Below are positions 47,409 through 57,004 of a stretch of DNA of 64,000 nt, in pieces. The notes beneath the pieces are model-generated. The model saw only the letters and a list, made by a program, of their open reading frames with translations. It searched no databases and was not told the origin of the DNA. Numbering within the stretch: the first letter of the stretch is position 1; the number at the start of each line of letters is the position of its first letter. The stretch is taken from NCBI RefSeq assembly GCF_000427405.1, contig NZ_KE386491.1, positions 4,939,303 to 5,003,302 of the forward strand, read 5' to 3'. The translations under genes were made by a program, and so were the position numbers. This DNA comes from Flectobacillus major DSM 103 (GTDB lineage Bacteria; Bacteroidota; Bacteroidia; Cytophagales; Spirosomataceae).

Positions 47409-48134
47409 CTAAGCCGAAACCACAATATTATGTTTTAGTACAAAACCATCGGCAGTATTGCCCGACACTTCCGACATTTCGTAGGTTACGCCGTCGCCAA
47501 ATACATTATCGCTTGCATTCGTGGTATCTGCTTGGCCATGGCTAGCATAAACACCTTGTGCATATACAATCTTACTAATATCTTCGGGAAAGGCAATTTG
47601 TGTAACCAGCAAAGATTTGCCAGCACTGTTATAAATATGAACGTGAATATGTGGAGCTCGCCCCGAATACCAACCTGGATAAATACTGGTAAATGTTACC
47701 AAACCTGCAGAATCACTTGTTTGGCGGCCTCTCAGGAAGTGAACAGAAGTGTAGTTGGTTGTCTGCATATTAGTACCACCGTATTCAGAGTAATTGCCTT
47801 GAGCATCGCAATGCCAGATGTCGACTAAAGCATTAGCTAAACCAGCACAACTACTATTTTTATTTTGAACCGTAATATTGATAGTCAACTTTGTGCCAGT
47901 TCTATCCATGGTAATATCGTTTTTTACCAAAGTAGAAGGCGATTTTGTTGGAAATGGCCCCTCTGTTTCGGACGGAGTGCTGGTACAATTGGTATTGGTA
48001 GTGCCACTAGTGGTAGTGCTACCAGTGGTAGTTGTAGTGGTGGTAGGCGATACATCTTCAGTTTTGCATGCAACAGCTACTTTGGCTGTAAGTAATCCTA
48101 AACCTGCTCTTTTTAAAAAATCAATTCTTTTCAT
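47409..48134 (-). CDS. Exported intradiol ring-cleavage dioxygenase
   Basis: The enzyme is of the protocatechuate/catechol dioxygenase beta-sandwich type and uses Fe(III). The likely ligands are Tyr in CDAQGNYSEYGG, Tyr in YPGWYSGR and the two His in RAPHIHVHI. The N-terminus (MKRIDFLKRAGLGLLTAKVAVAC) is an export signal ending in a lipobox-like VAVAC, so the enzyme is probably a periplasmic or outer-membrane lipoprotein. A Thr/Ser-rich linker of about 25 residues follows. The natural substrate is unknown, and no aromatic degradation genes lie nearby. The ATG at 48134 is preferred over the frame's upstream start at 48158. Confidence 0.88.
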   Translation of the reverse strand: MKRIDFLKRAGLGLLTAKVAVACKTEDVSPTTTTTTTGSTTTSGTTNTNCTSTPSETEGPFPTKSPSTLVKNDITMDRTGTKLTINITVQNKNSSCAGLANALVDIWHCDAQGNYSEYGGTNMQTTNYTSVHFLRGRQTSDSAGLVTFTSIYPGWYSGRAPHIHVHIYNSAGKSLLVTQIAFPEDISKIVYAQGVYASHGQADTTNASDNVFGDGVTYEMSEVSGNTADGFVLKHNIVVSA

Positions 48135-48301
48135 GGCTGATGTTATTGGGGTTAACAAAGTGATTTATACTCGAAAGCTCTTTCCAGATTATATTGTAGT
48201 AGACTGCTTTGGTAGCTACTTTGTTGCCTTTAGTCTCAGAATTGAGGTGAACGCCATTTTTTTGTCGGTTAATCAAAAGAATTGTTGTGTATTCTGAAAA
48301 G

Positions 48302-48997
48302 TTAAGTTCTAAGCTTATTGAAAAGCTCTTTTTCATAAGTTTGTCCAATCGGAATTTTAAATTCTTCCAAGTAGGCTACTCGATTTCGGATGTGTGTGAT
48401 TTTGTTGAAAGCCACAATATAGGATTTATGAATACGAACAAATTGCTCGGGAGGCAGTTTTTGTAAAATAGTCTTCAAGGTCATTCTAGCAACAATGGGT
48501 TTGGGCTGTCCGTAGTGTATTTTGATATAATCGTCGAGAGCCTCAACAAACCAAATTTCATTGGTAGCAATTTTGTGCAAAGCATAATCTGCTCGAATAT
48601 TGATAAAGTTGGGTAGCAATTCTTTTTTATGAATATTTTCAAAATAAAGAATTGCTTTTTCGCAAGCCTGCCGAAATCGTTCGGGCGTAATAGGTTTTAG
48701 CAAATAATCAATAGCCTGTAAATTGAAACCTTCCAAAGCATATTCACTAAAAGCCGTTGTAAAAATTAAAAGAATAGGCTGCTGGATACTGTTGAAAAAC
48801 TCAATTCCTGTAATAGAAGGCATATTGATATCCAAAAACAGCAAGTCTACAGGATTGTTTTTCAAATATTCGTGTGCCTCTGATGGCCTCGTAAAGGTTT
48901 TTAAAAGCTCGATACGGTCTACAGTCGAACACAGGCTTGCCAAAACCTTCAGTGCTGGCGGTTCGTCGTCGAGGGCTATCGCTTTAATTGATGTCAT
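48302..48997 (-). CDS. LytTR-type response regulator
   Basis: It has a receiver domain with acidic pocket (ALDDEPP), phosphorylation site Asp56 in DLLFLDINMPSITG, and the Thr and Lys of FTTAFSEYALEGF and YLLKPI. A LytTR DNA-binding domain follows (WFVEALDDYIKIHYG, FVRIHKSYIVAFNKI). Its start overlaps the end of the kinase gene by 14 bases, so the two form one operon. Confidence 0.95.
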   Translation of the reverse strand: MTSIKAIALDDEPPALKVLASLCSTVDRIELLKTFTRPSEAHEYLKNNPVDLLFLDINMPSITGIEFFNSIQQPILLIFTTAFSEYALEGFNLQAIDYLLKPITPERFRQACEKAILYFENIHKKELLPNFINIRADYALHKIATNEIWFVEALDDYIKIHYGQPKPIVARMTLKTILQKLPPEQFVRIHKSYIVAFNKITHIRNRVAYLEEFKIPIGQTYEKELFNKLRT

Positions 48998-50096
48998 GAG
49001 AGCTTAAATTAAGGTTTAGTTCTACCGTAAAAGTATCTTCAGATTTGTTTATTATAAGGGTATATTGATTAGGGTACAATAATGCCAAGCGGTTCTTGGT
49101 ATTAGAAATTCCCAAGCCTGTACCTTCGTACAAATGCGTTTGGTTGGCATGTAGGTTGTTTTGTACCCAAAGCTGTAAATGGCTTTCGTGCAGCTTGATT
49201 TTTATATCAATAGGCGAACTATTTTCGGGATTAATTCCATATTTAAAAGCATTTTCAATAAATGGTATCAAAATAAGAGGAGCTATTCTATATTGTTTTA
49301 GGATACCTTCTACCTGAAAATGAATATCGGCTGTTTCGGCAAAACGCATTTTTTGTAGGGTTACATAATGGCTAATGTATTCTATTTCTTTGTCGAGCGA
49401 AACCCAATGATGATTGGCCTCCATAATCACATGACGCATCATTCCCGATAGTTTGATAATAGCTGAGCTAGACTTAAACGCTTTTTCCTCAATCGCCAAA
49501 GCATAAATCGTATTGAGCGAGTTAAATAAAAAATGAGGGTTGATTTGCGATTTAAGAAAGCGTAACTCTACATCAGTTTTGTCTTTGTACAAATCAAGTT
49601 GGTATTGCCTTGTTCGGAACAAGGTTGTAAATAAGATTCCTAGTAAATAGATAATAATTGATTTGCCAAAATCGAATTTGGTACTTGGTGGACTCATCGA
49701 ATCGAAATGAGGAGGAGCATGCTCGTATTGAGGTGGAGGAGGTGGCGACAATGGCAAAAAATGCCTTGGAAGAGAAGGCTCGGTGGTATTGCTTCCCAAA
49801 AAATAGGGCCAATTGATTTGGTTAGATACAATATATATTATGCCAAAGCTCAATGATAATACCAGTAAAAAAGGAATGTGTTTTTTGGTAAAATAGAGCT
49901 TGGGCGTGAACAAATAGTAGTTCAGGTAAAAAATGATAAACATTAAGCTATATGAAAACAAATTGCTAAGCTCGTGGGGATTTTGCTTGAGCTTGTCCCA
50001 AACCAGTAAATCTTCGGGTGTAAATACATAGATTAACCCCATAAAAGAAAGGCCAGGAATAGAATGTAATATGAAGGATGATAGCTTGGGTTTCAT
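48984..50096 (-). CDS. LytS-like sensor histidine kinase
   Basis: Four transmembrane helices (about 10-28, 48-66, 74-92 and 145-162) precede a His_kinase domain with His188 in LKSQINPHFLFNSLNTIYAL and a HATPase domain with PLILIPFIENAFKYGI (N box) and GTGLGISNTKNRL (G box). Between the third and fourth helices lies an unusual Pro/His-rich loop (LPLSPPPPPQYEHAPPHF), which would face the periplasm and could bind metal. It pairs with the LytTR regulator. Confidence 0.93.
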   Translation of the reverse strand: MKPKLSSFILHSIPGLSFMGLIYVFTPEDLLVWDKLKQNPHELSNLFSYSLMFIIFYLNYYLFTPKLYFTKKHIPFLLVLSLSFGIIYIVSNQINWPYFLGSNTTEPSLPRHFLPLSPPPPPQYEHAPPHFDSMSPPSTKFDFGKSIIIYLLGILFTTLFRTRQYQLDLYKDKTDVELRFLKSQINPHFLFNSLNTIYALAIEEKAFKSSSAIIKLSGMMRHVIMEANHHWVSLDKEIEYISHYVTLQKMRFAETADIHFQVEGILKQYRIAPLILIPFIENAFKYGINPENSSPIDIKIKLHESHLQLWVQNNLHANQTHLYEGTGLGISNTKNRLALLYPNQYTLIINKSEDTFTVELNLNLSSHDIN

Positions 50097-50150
50097 ATTA
50101 CAAACTTATCAATATCGTACGAGAATCAAAATAGCTAGGAGCAAGGTAAC

Positions 50151-50181
50151 GTCTCAGCGACGTTATAAACGCCACTGAGAC
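50151..50181. repeat. Imperfect palindrome between kinase and phosphodiesterase genes
   Basis: GTCTCAG and CTGAGAC are perfect arms; inside them CGTT and AACG pair around ATA, with two mismatched positions. It lies 16 bases before the minus-strand phosphodiesterase stop and could be a REP-like unit or a weak terminator. Confidence 0.5.
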
Positions 50182-50196
50182 TGATAAATGAGGGTT

Positions 50197-51453
50197 TTAT
50201 TTGAGAACAATCCAACGATTAAGGGTATTGTTGGGAGCTTCTAACACAATTTTATAAAAGTTAGACACAGGTATTTTGTCTTTAGATATACTGATTTTTT
50301 CCTGAGCCAAAGCTACAGTATCTAACAAAATATAATTATCCTTGCCACCTTCTTCAAAATTATTACTGGTACTAAGCCAAACTTTTACTTTACCCTTTTT
50401 CTCTAGGGCTGTCCATGTAATATCTAGGCTTTGGGGGCCTAATGTTGCAGTTGGGTGAATAGCCGAAATAGCTTTGTTTAGAGCCACACCATCTATTTCA
50501 AAAGCCTTGTCTTGTGGGATTTTTACCGACAGAAAATGGGCAATCGTTGGCATAATGTCTACAATAGCGGGCTGTTCGTTTTTAAAATAACTATTAAGCT
50601 GAGCAGCGTTGGTAGCTATCCAAGTAGTACGCTCTCTGTCAGACTGGCCACCGTGGTTTTTGCCTGTTTTGGCATCTCGCCCGTGGTCGGTGGTTATTAT
50701 AATCAACCAATCTTCCTTCAATTTCTTTTGACGTTCTTCTATTGAATTCCACAGTTTACCTATCTGATTATCAACATATTCTATGGCTTGGTTTAATTGT
50801 GGGCTATCGCCAAATTTATGGCCCATGTCATCAGAATATTCCATGTACAACCACGATAAATCAGGAGCTTGTTTGAGCAAACAGGCACTTGCATCGTCGC
50901 TTACTTTTTCATCTATTTGATGGATATAACCACTAAGTTTGTCGTGTGGAAATGCTACAGTATCAAGTTCGTAGCCATCCGACACATAATCCATTTTAAG
51001 GTGGCCTGTTTGAGGAAGCCCTTCGCCAATAAGTTTGGTGCGGTTGTCGAGCCAAGTCGAAAATACACCAATTTTTTTAGTAGGATATTGCTCCTTAAAC
51101 AATCTAAAGATAGTCCAGTAATGATAGTTGGGTTTACTGATGTCGTTGCCCCAAACATTGTGTTTATTTACCCAAGTACCAGTTAAAAGGCTATTATAAC
51201 CAACCGCCGATATGGTTGGCGTTTGCGAGTAAGTATCTTTTTGTCCGCCTACATAAGCCCTACGAAAACCGCCAATAGCGGCTATTTTACGAATATTGGG
51301 CGTAGGTGCTTTTTCGATTACATCGGCAGGAATACCGTCTACAATAACGAAAATGACTTTTTTCTGAGCAAATAATGAATGGTTAACTAAGAAAAAGGAG
51401 ATACAAAACAGCAGACGTAATGGTCTGGAAAAAGAAGAAAATGGGGCTTTCAT
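50197..51453 (-). CDS. Secreted alkaline phosphatase-superfamily phosphodiesterase
   Basis: A signal peptide is followed by a type I phosphodiesterase / nucleotide pyrophosphatase domain. Metal and nucleophile residues are visible in [30 protein letters not shown] (Thr nucleophile), [27 protein letters not shown] and [10 protein letters not shown]-terminal beta domain of about 90 residues follows. The substrate is unknown; relatives act on phosphodiesters such as nucleotides or glycerophospholipids. Confidence 0.9.
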   Translation of the reverse strand: MKAPFSSFSRPLRLLFCISFFLVNHSLFAQKKVIFVIVDGIPADVIEKAPTPNIRKIAAIGGFRRAYVGGQKDTYSQTPTISAVGYNSLLTGTWVNKHNVWGNDISKPNYHYWTIFRLFKEQYPTKKIGVFSTWLDNRTKLIGEGLPQTGHLKMDYVSDGYELDTVAFPHDKLSGYIHQIDEKVSDDASACLLKQAPDLSWLYMEYSDDMGHKFGDSPQLNQAIEYVDNQIGKLWNSIEERQKKLKEDWLIIITTDHGRDAKTGKNHGGQSDRERTTWIATNAAQLNSYFKNEQPAIVDIMPTIAHFLSVKIPQDKAFEIDGVALNKAISAIHPTATLGPQSLDITWTALEKKGKVKVWLSTSNNFEEGGKDNYILLDTVALAQEKISISKDKIPVSNFYKIVLEAPNNTLNRWIVLK

Positions 51454-51617
51454 GCGTTTATTGGTAGTATGATTGAGGTCAAAATTGCAAAGGTTCTATT
51501 AAATACAAGAAAAAAGTAGTTAAAATTAATGTTAAAAAATAAGTCAAGCATCGCTTCCAAATGCTGTTGGGGTAACGACAAGCTGTATTTGTGCTTTCAT
51601 TTTCCCTGTTAAAAGCC

Positions 51618-51625
51618 TAAATTTG
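51618..51625 (+). promoter_or_regulatory. Promoter -7 element of the PRTase gene
   Basis: TAAATTTG fits the TAnnTTTG consensus and lies 33 bases before the ATG at 51658. A TTTG at 51588 is 26 bases upstream, slightly too far. Confidence 0.45.
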
Positions 51626-51657
51626 ATAGATTCATCCAAAAGCCCATCTCCTGTATC

Positions 51658-52302
51658 ATGTTTATTTTACAAGCACAAAATTCTATTGCAAATCATTTCA
51701 TTGCCGAAATGCGCAATACCAATATCCAAACCGACTCGATGCGTTTTCGGAAAAATATGGAGCGTTTGGGCGAGGTACTGGCCTATGAGGTGTCTAAACA
51801 ATTGACTTTTCATCCTGCCGAAATACAAACGCCTTTGGCTATTGCCCCAACCCACTTGTTGACCGAACAGCCTGTTTTAGTAGCAATTCTACGAGCGAGC
51901 TTGCCTTTTCATCAAGGGTTTTTAAATTTTTTTGACAAAGCCGAAAATGCCTTTATTGGTGCTTATCGAGGCAAACACAATCCCGACGAAACCTTTGAAA
52001 TTCAGATGGATTATTTAGCTTGCCCATCGTTGACGCATAAAACGATAATTTTGATAGATCCAATGTTGGCTACAGGCAAATCGTTGTTAAAATCGTATCA
52101 GGCTTTGTTGCAACATGGTACGCCTGCTCGGGTTATTATGGCGGCGGCTATTGCTGCACCCGAAGGAATACGTTTTTTACAAGAAAACATTTCAAATGTT
52201 GAGCTGTTTGTTGGAGCTGTAGACGAGCATCTCAATAGCAAATATTATATTGTACCAGGTTTGGGAGATGCAGGAGATTTATCGTTTGGTGAAAAATTGT
52301 GA
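51658..52302 (+). CDS. upp: Uracil phosphoribosyltransferase
   Basis: It converts uracil and PRPP to UMP in pyrimidine salvage. The PRPP-binding loop is IILIDPMLATGKSLL. The uracil-binding C-terminal motif YIVPGLGDAGDLSFGEKL is the classic Upp ending. The N-terminal RNTNIQTDSMRFRKNMERLG and PVLVAILRASLPFHQGF are also typical. The length of 214 residues fits. It is a single gene. Confidence 0.92.
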   Translation: MFILQAQNSIANHFIAEMRNTNIQTDSMRFRKNMERLGEVLAYEVSKQLTFHPAEIQTPLAIAPTHLLTEQPVLVAILRASLPFHQGFLNFFDKAENAFIGAYRGKHNPDETFEIQMDYLACPSLTHKTIILIDPMLATGKSLLKSYQALLQHGTPARVIMAAAIAAPEGIRFLQENISNVELFVGAVDEHLNSKYYIVPGLGDAGDLSFGEKL

Positions 52303-52305
52303 TCG

Positions 52306-52339
52306 TCCTTGAGAGCAATAGAGCTATTGCACTCAAGGA
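52306..52339. terminator. Bidirectional terminator between upp and the DUF1080 gene
   Basis: CCTTGAG-A-GCAATAG pairs with CTATTGC-A-CTCAAGG around a two-base loop: 14 pairs with one A-A mismatch. Confidence 0.75.
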
Positions 52340-52340
52340 T

Positions 52341-52955
52341 TTATAATTCCTTGATTTTAATTTTTCGCCATTTCACCTTAATTCCTCCGCCACTATGAAT
52401 TTGTAGGGCAATAGAACCACTCCTCGAACCAATTTTCTCATCGTTCAGGCTAATCATTTCAGTACCATTGAGCCAAGTTGTTACCAAATTGCCCTGTACT
52501 TTGATTTTCATGGTATTCCATTCACCCATTTTCAAGGCCTTATCTTTGTCATCGGTAGGCTTTATGAGCCATCCACGCCCATAGGATTCGTAAATACCGC
52601 CTGTCCAGTGGCCAGTAGGTGCAACTTCGGCCTGCCAGCCAGTGATTTTTGTACCCTCAATACTTGAGTGAAAAAATACACCACTATTGCCATCGGCCTC
52701 TTGCTTAAACTGAAGGGTCAGTTCAAAATCTTGAAAGGTTTGTTCTGTTGCCAAATAGCCATATTCCTTGTCGGGGCCACTTTCGCAGATTAGTTCTCGA
52801 TTATCTACATACCATTTTTCTGTACCGTAGATTTTCCAACCAGTAAGGTCTTGTTGATTAAAAAGGCTTTGTGATTTACCTTTTTTGTTTTGAGCAATGC
52901 CCGAAAACCCTATTAATAAGGCCAAAGCAAAGATTGTTTTTTTGAAAAACATCAT
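52341..52955 (-). CDS. Secreted DUF1080 protein (3-keto-disaccharide hydrolase family)
   Basis: From MMFFKKTIFALALLIG (signal peptide, start 52955) the mature protein is one concanavalin-like beta-jelly roll. It opens with SLFNQQDLTGWKIYG and ELICESGPDKEYGYL, and contains FQDFELTLQFKQEADGNSGV and LQIHSGGGIKVKWRKIKI. This is the DUF1080 pattern. Some members cleave 3-keto-glucosides; no keto-sugar partner gene is nearby. The open frame extends to a TTG at 53042, before any signal peptide. Confidence 0.9.
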   Translation of the reverse strand: MMFFKKTIFALALLIGFSGIAQNKKGKSQSLFNQQDLTGWKIYGTEKWYVDNRELICESGPDKEYGYLATEQTFQDFELTLQFKQEADGNSGVFFHSSIEGTKITGWQAEVAPTGHWTGGIYESYGRGWLIKPTDDKDKALKMGEWNTMKIKVQGNLVTTWLNGTEMISLNDEKIGSRSGSIALQIHSGGGIKVKWRKIKIKEL

Positions 52956-53141
52956 AGTTAAGTTTTGGGTGATTTTGTTAATGTATTTTCTGCTAGGGTA
53001 GAGCCAAGAACAATATTTGGGCAATAGACTGTAGGTTATCAAGAAAAAGGAATAAACTACAAGGCTTTCAGGATTTTCTTTGTTTATATTGCTCGGCTGT
53101 TCTCAATTATAAAATAGAAGTAATTGAAAAGTTTTCCTGAA

Positions 53142-53348
53142 TAGACCACGATAAAACTTTTCAATCACCTTGTGCTTTGCACGATTACGGATAAAAGTAA
53201 AGGCAAAAGTTGGTTAGCCCAACCCTGTACCAATATACCTAATTTGCTGTATGAAGTTGTACGCAATAGTTTTCCTTTGATGAAGGACAAGCAATATGAA
53301 GAAATTTTTCAAATCCTGTATCATGATGAGGAGGGGTATTTGTTTTAG
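53142..53348 (+). pseudogene. Possible gene remnant, unrecognised
   Basis: In the 450-base gap before the DUF1080 gene an open plus-strand frame without a proper start runs to a TAG at 53346. It reads KGKSWLAQPCTNIPNLLYEV and, at the end, QYEEIFQILYHDEEGYLF. The composition is protein-like, rich in Leu, Tyr and acidic residues. I do not know the family. It may be the 3' end of a deleted gene; chance is possible. Confidence 0.35.
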
Positions 53349-53406
53349 TACGAATCATAGCATTATTGGTAAAAAACGGCAAATCAACGTCCTCTTTTTG
53401 GTATGT

Positions 53407-54696
53407 TTATCTGCTAAGGCGATACAACAACACAGCCGTTCTTTTAATAAGAGCAGGTAACTCTTTGATATTGAGGGTTTCGCCAGGGGCGTGTGCTCCT
53501 TTTCCCGAAGCTCCTAGGCCATCTAAGCAAGCCATATACTGAGCCACATAAGAAATATCGCCAGCACCACGAGAACCCGGGTCACCAGCCTTTACGTCGC
53601 CATAGCCCAAATCTTTACTTACTTTGTTGAGTACCCCCAAAAGCTGTTCGTTTGCGGCAGTAGGCTCCATAGCAGGAATGCCGTCCGAAAATGAAATTTC
53701 AGCTTTGGTTTCGGTAAGGTTTTTGGCAACAATAGTCCTCATGGTTTCACGAGCATTATTCTTTTGGGTTTCGGTCAAAAACCTTAAATCTCCATTGACA
53801 ACTACTTCTGGCGAAATAATATTGGTTTTTCCGACAGCCGTACCATTGGCTTTTGCTTCGTTGTAGTTAATTTCTGAACCACCCAAAATGAGGCCAGGGT
53901 TGAAGGTGAGGTATTTTTCACTGCTCAGTTTTTCTCTAAACTCATTTAAAATCCGAGCCGACTCATAAATAGCCCCATAGCCCATTTCAGGACTAAATAC
54001 CCTAGACGAATGCCCTGTTTTGCCATAAGTCTTGAGCTGCCAGCCACTTGCCCCACGGCGAGCTGTAGCTACGGTGTGAAGGCTTACGGCGGTTTCAAAA
54101 GCCAGGGCAATATCGTGAGTTTTGGCTCGATCAATAAAATCCTTGCGGCTTATCGAAGTGGGGCGGCCAGCACTTTCTTCATCGCCCGTAAAATAAGCCG
54201 TAATAGAAGTATTATCGAGCAAGCCATTGTTATAAAGTGCTTGCAAAGCTGCTAAAATAACAATATCACCCCCTTTCATATCGTTTACACCTTGACCCGT
54301 CACAGTAGAATCGTTGAGATAGGTATAAGGCGAAAAGGTCATTTCTTTCTCAAAAACAGTATCGAGATGGCCAATCAAAAAAAGTTTTTTGCCTGCTTTT
54401 CCTTTGCGTTCAGCTACCAAATGTCCAGCTCTTTTGAGCGAATCGGGCAATGTAACCCATTCGGTTTTAAAACCAATTTTATCAAATTCTTGTCTAAGAA
54501 TATCGCCCACTTGCTTCACGCCAGCAATATTGAGTGTACCACTGTTGATATTAACGACTTGTTTAAGTAGTGCTTCGGTTTGGGGAAATTTGGCATCGAT
54601 ATAATTAACGATTTTTTGTTCGGTAGGGTTGATTTTTTGGGCATAAGCCGAAACTCCAATGGCGAGGGCAAAGCAAGACGTAATTAGTTTTTTCAT
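53407..54696 (-). CDS. Secreted M20 family metallopeptidase (carboxypeptidase G2-like)
   Basis: A signal peptide (1-19) precedes an M20 dizinc domain with LFLIGHLDTVF (His and Asp ligands), TGQGVNDMKGGDIV (bridging Asp), TGDEESAGRP (catalytic Glu and ligand) and a final His in GASGKGAHAPGETL. The lid domain is inserted at about 215-330, with GKTGHSSRVFSPEMG. The length of 429 residues is typical. The likely substrate is a small peptide or N-acyl amino acid in the periplasm. Confidence 0.92.
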   Translation of the reverse strand: MKKLITSCFALAIGVSAYAQKINPTEQKIVNYIDAKFPQTEALLKQVVNINSGTLNIAGVKQVGDILRQEFDKIGFKTEWVTLPDSLKRAGHLVAERKGKAGKKLFLIGHLDTVFEKEMTFSPYTYLNDSTVTGQGVNDMKGGDIVILAALQALYNNGLLDNTSITAYFTGDEESAGRPTSISRKDFIDRAKTHDIALAFETAVSLHTVATARRGASGWQLKTYGKTGHSSRVFSPEMGYGAIYESARILNEFREKLSSEKYLTFNPGLILGGSEINYNEAKANGTAVGKTNIISPEVVVNGDLRFLTETQKNNARETMRTIVAKNLTETKAEISFSDGIPAMEPTAANEQLLGVLNKVSKDLGYGDVKAGDPGSRGAGDISYVAQYMACLDGLGASGKGAHAPGETLNIKELPALIKRTAVLLYRLSR

Positions 54697-54870
54697 AATA
54701 ATATATTAGTATAACGGTTTGTTGTTGTTACTTAAAGATAGGCCGAAATCGTTGAAAATAGTAGGTAGTCGGGGAATTTTCTGTGAAAAAAACAGGTTCT
54801 AACAATACATTAGCCCATCAGAATTGCCTACATTAAAGCTTTAAGGCTACCATTTCGAGATAAATATCCT

Positions 54871-54878
54871 TAATTTTG
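54871..54878 (+). promoter_or_regulatory. Promoter -7 element of the two-component operon
   Basis: TAATTTTG fits the TAnnTTTG consensus, 24 bases before the ATG at 54902. No clear TTG is found at the -33 position. Confidence 0.45.
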
Positions 54879-54901
54879 ATAAATCATACCCCCGTCAGCT
54901 T

Positions 54902-55582
54902 ATGAGAATCTTATTGATAGAAGATGAAGTAAAAACCGTGCAGATTATTCAGCAGGGCTTAGAAGAACAACACTACGAGGTAGACATTGCCTACGACGGT
55001 GCTATGGGTTTTCAGTTGGCTATACGCAATCCCTACAGTTTGATTATTTCAGATATTATTTTACCTGTTTTTAATGGCCTAGAGCTATGCCGAAAAATCC
55101 GTGAGGCTCAGATTTCTACGCCTGTACTGATGCTAACGGCATTGGGTACTACCGACGATAAAATTGTAGGGCTCGACGCTGGTGCCGATGATTATTTGGC
55201 CAAACCTTTTGAATTTCGGGAATTATTAGCCCGTATTAGGGCTTTGACTCGTCGTGGAAATACCACTATTCAGACATCCAATGTACTACGAATTGCTGAT
55301 TTGGAGATGGATTTAGACATGAAGGCCGTTAGCCGAAGTGGGAAGGATATTCCATTGACAGCCAAAGAGTTTACCCTTTTAGAGTATTTTATTAGGCACC
55401 AAGGAAGGGTTATTTCAAAAGCCGAGTTGGCCGAGAAAATCTGGGATGTCACCTTCGATACAGGCACAAATGTAATAGAAGTGTATGTTAATTTTTTACG
55501 AAAAAAAATAGATAAAGACTTTTCTACCAAATTGCTTCATACACAAATAGGCATGGGCTATGTCCTCAAAGTAATGTTATAA
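54902..55582 (+). CDS. OmpR-family response regulator
   Basis: It has a receiver domain with Asp51 in LIISDIILPVFNG, acidic pair in LLIEDEVKT, and YLAKPF. A winged-helix Trans_reg_C domain follows, with LTAKEFTLLEYFIRHQGRV, EKIWDVTFDTGTNVIEVYVN and IGMGYVLKV. It is followed two bases later by its kinase gene. Confidence 0.95.
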   Translation: MRILLIEDEVKTVQIIQQGLEEQHYEVDIAYDGAMGFQLAIRNPYSLIISDIILPVFNGLELCRKIREAQISTPVLMLTALGTTDDKIVGLDAGADDYLAKPFEFRELLARIRALTRRGNTTIQTSNVLRIADLEMDLDMKAVSRSGKDIPLTAKEFTLLEYFIRHQGRVISKAELAEKIWDVTFDTGTNVIEVYVNFLRKKIDKDFSTKLLHTQIGMGYVLKVML

Positions 55583-55584
55583 AA

Positions 55585-56961
55585 ATGAATATACGCTTTC
55601 GACTTACCAATCAATTTATTGCTTTAGTAACAGCAATACTCATTTTTTTCTCTGTAGGTGTTTATTTTTTTAGCAAATTATATCTCGAAAAACGCTTTTA
55701 TAAACGGCTACAAGATAGTGCCGTTACTACGGCAACGTTGCTTTTTGAAATACAGGCAGCCGATACTACAGTTTTTAAATTAGTAAATGTATCGGACAAA
55801 GAGATTTTGTACAAAGAAAGTATTTCGGTGTATAGCGATAGAACCCATCAATTTATATTTTCGACCAATCAGGGCAACGAAATTGTACACGAAAATGTAC
55901 TTCCTTATGTAATATCGTCGCTTACGAGTACTTACAAGATTATAGGCGAATATCAGGTGTTTGGTATGGCTATTCAGCATGCTGGGTATAACAATTGGGT
56001 GATTGTTAGTGCTATTGACTATGCAGGAAAAGAGGCCTTGTCAGACCTGCGAAAAATATTAATAGTAATGATACTGGTGGGGGTACTTATGGTGGGGTTA
56101 AGTGGCTGGTTATTTGCAGGTAAGGCTCTTGCTCCAATGTCTACGATTATCAAACAAGTCAACGAGATTTTTCCTAAAAATGTAGAAAAGCGAGTTGAAC
56201 ACCCCAATCGTTCAGACGAAATAGGGCTGTTGGTCGATACCTTCAATCGCTTGCTCGACCGAGTAGAGCAAACGTTGCTCACACAGAAAATATTCATTGC
56301 CAATGTATCGCACGAACTCAAAAACCCACTTACCAAAATGTATGCTCAGTTGGAGGTAACCCTAATGCAGCCACGGTCGTTGCCAGTGTACCAACAAATG
56401 CTAGAATCGCTAAAAGAGGACACCCGAACACTTACGCAGTTGACTAATACGCTATTAAACTTAGCTAACACGATTGTGGATGCCCAATCGTTGGCCAAAG
56501 TACCTGTACGAATGGACGAACTTTTGTGGGAAGCCAAAGGACAAGTCCAAAAGTGGCATGAAAACTATCAGGTAAATATCAATTTTGTGAATTTTCCTGA
56601 CGAAGAGGAATCGCTGGTGGTTAATGGAAATGAGGCTGCCTTGAAGGTAGTATTGATGAATTTGATGGACAACGCTTGTAAGTTTTCTGAAAACAATACG
56701 GTAAAAATTGATTTTGAAGTATTCGATAAATACCTTCAATTGGCTTTTTTCAACGATGGCCCAGCAATTCCGTCCAAAGATTTACCCAATATTTTTGAAC
56801 CATTTTATCGAAGTAACGCCACCGCTCAGTCGGTACAAGGGCATGGTGTTGGCCTAACGATTGTCTCCAAAATCACAGAATTGCACGGAGGGAAAGTAAG
56901 CGTTCAGTCGTCCAGTAAAGGAACAACCTTTATACTGCAGTTTCCCTTGTCTTTGAGCTAG
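55585..56961 (+). CDS. Sensor histidine kinase of the OmpR/EnvZ type
   Basis: There are two transmembrane helices (about 10-30 and 155-177) with a periplasmic sensor domain between them, a HAMP segment, a HisKA domain with phospho-accepting His near residue 242 in ANVSHELKNPLTK, and a HATPase domain with LMNLMDNACKFSE, PFYRSN and GHGVGLTIVSKI. It resembles CusS/ArlS-type kinases. It forms one operon with the regulator. The signal is unknown. Confidence 0.94.
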   Translation: MNIRFRLTNQFIALVTAILIFFSVGVYFFSKLYLEKRFYKRLQDSAVTTATLLFEIQAADTTVFKLVNVSDKEILYKESISVYSDRTHQFIFSTNQGNEIVHENVLPYVISSLTSTYKIIGEYQVFGMAIQHAGYNNWVIVSAIDYAGKEALSDLRKILIVMILVGVLMVGLSGWLFAGKALAPMSTIIKQVNEIFPKNVEKRVEHPNRSDEIGLLVDTFNRLLDRVEQTLLTQKIFIANVSHELKNPLTKMYAQLEVTLMQPRSLPVYQQMLESLKEDTRTLTQLTNTLLNLANTIVDAQSLAKVPVRMDELLWEAKGQVQKWHENYQVNINFVNFPDEEESLVVNGNEAALKVVLMNLMDNACKFSENNTVKIDFEVFDKYLQLAFFNDGPAIPSKDLPNIFEPFYRSNATAQSVQGHGVGLTIVSKITELHGGKVSVQSSSKGTTFILQFPLSLS

Positions 56962-56970
56962 TTTTCCCTA

Positions 56971-57004
56971 GAATCGTGACCCTTTTGCTAAAAGGTCACG
57001 ATTC
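56971..57004 (+). terminator. Hairpin after the two-component operon
   Basis: GAATCGTGACC and GGTCACGATTC form a perfect 11-base stem with a 12-base loop. There is only a short T run after it. Confidence 0.7.

Noticed and set aside
48001-48060. Repetitive ACCACTAC-like stretch in the dioxygenase gene as a repeat array
   Set aside because: It encodes the Thr/Ser-rich linker of the protein in frame and is a low-complexity coding sequence, not an independent repeat or CRISPR.
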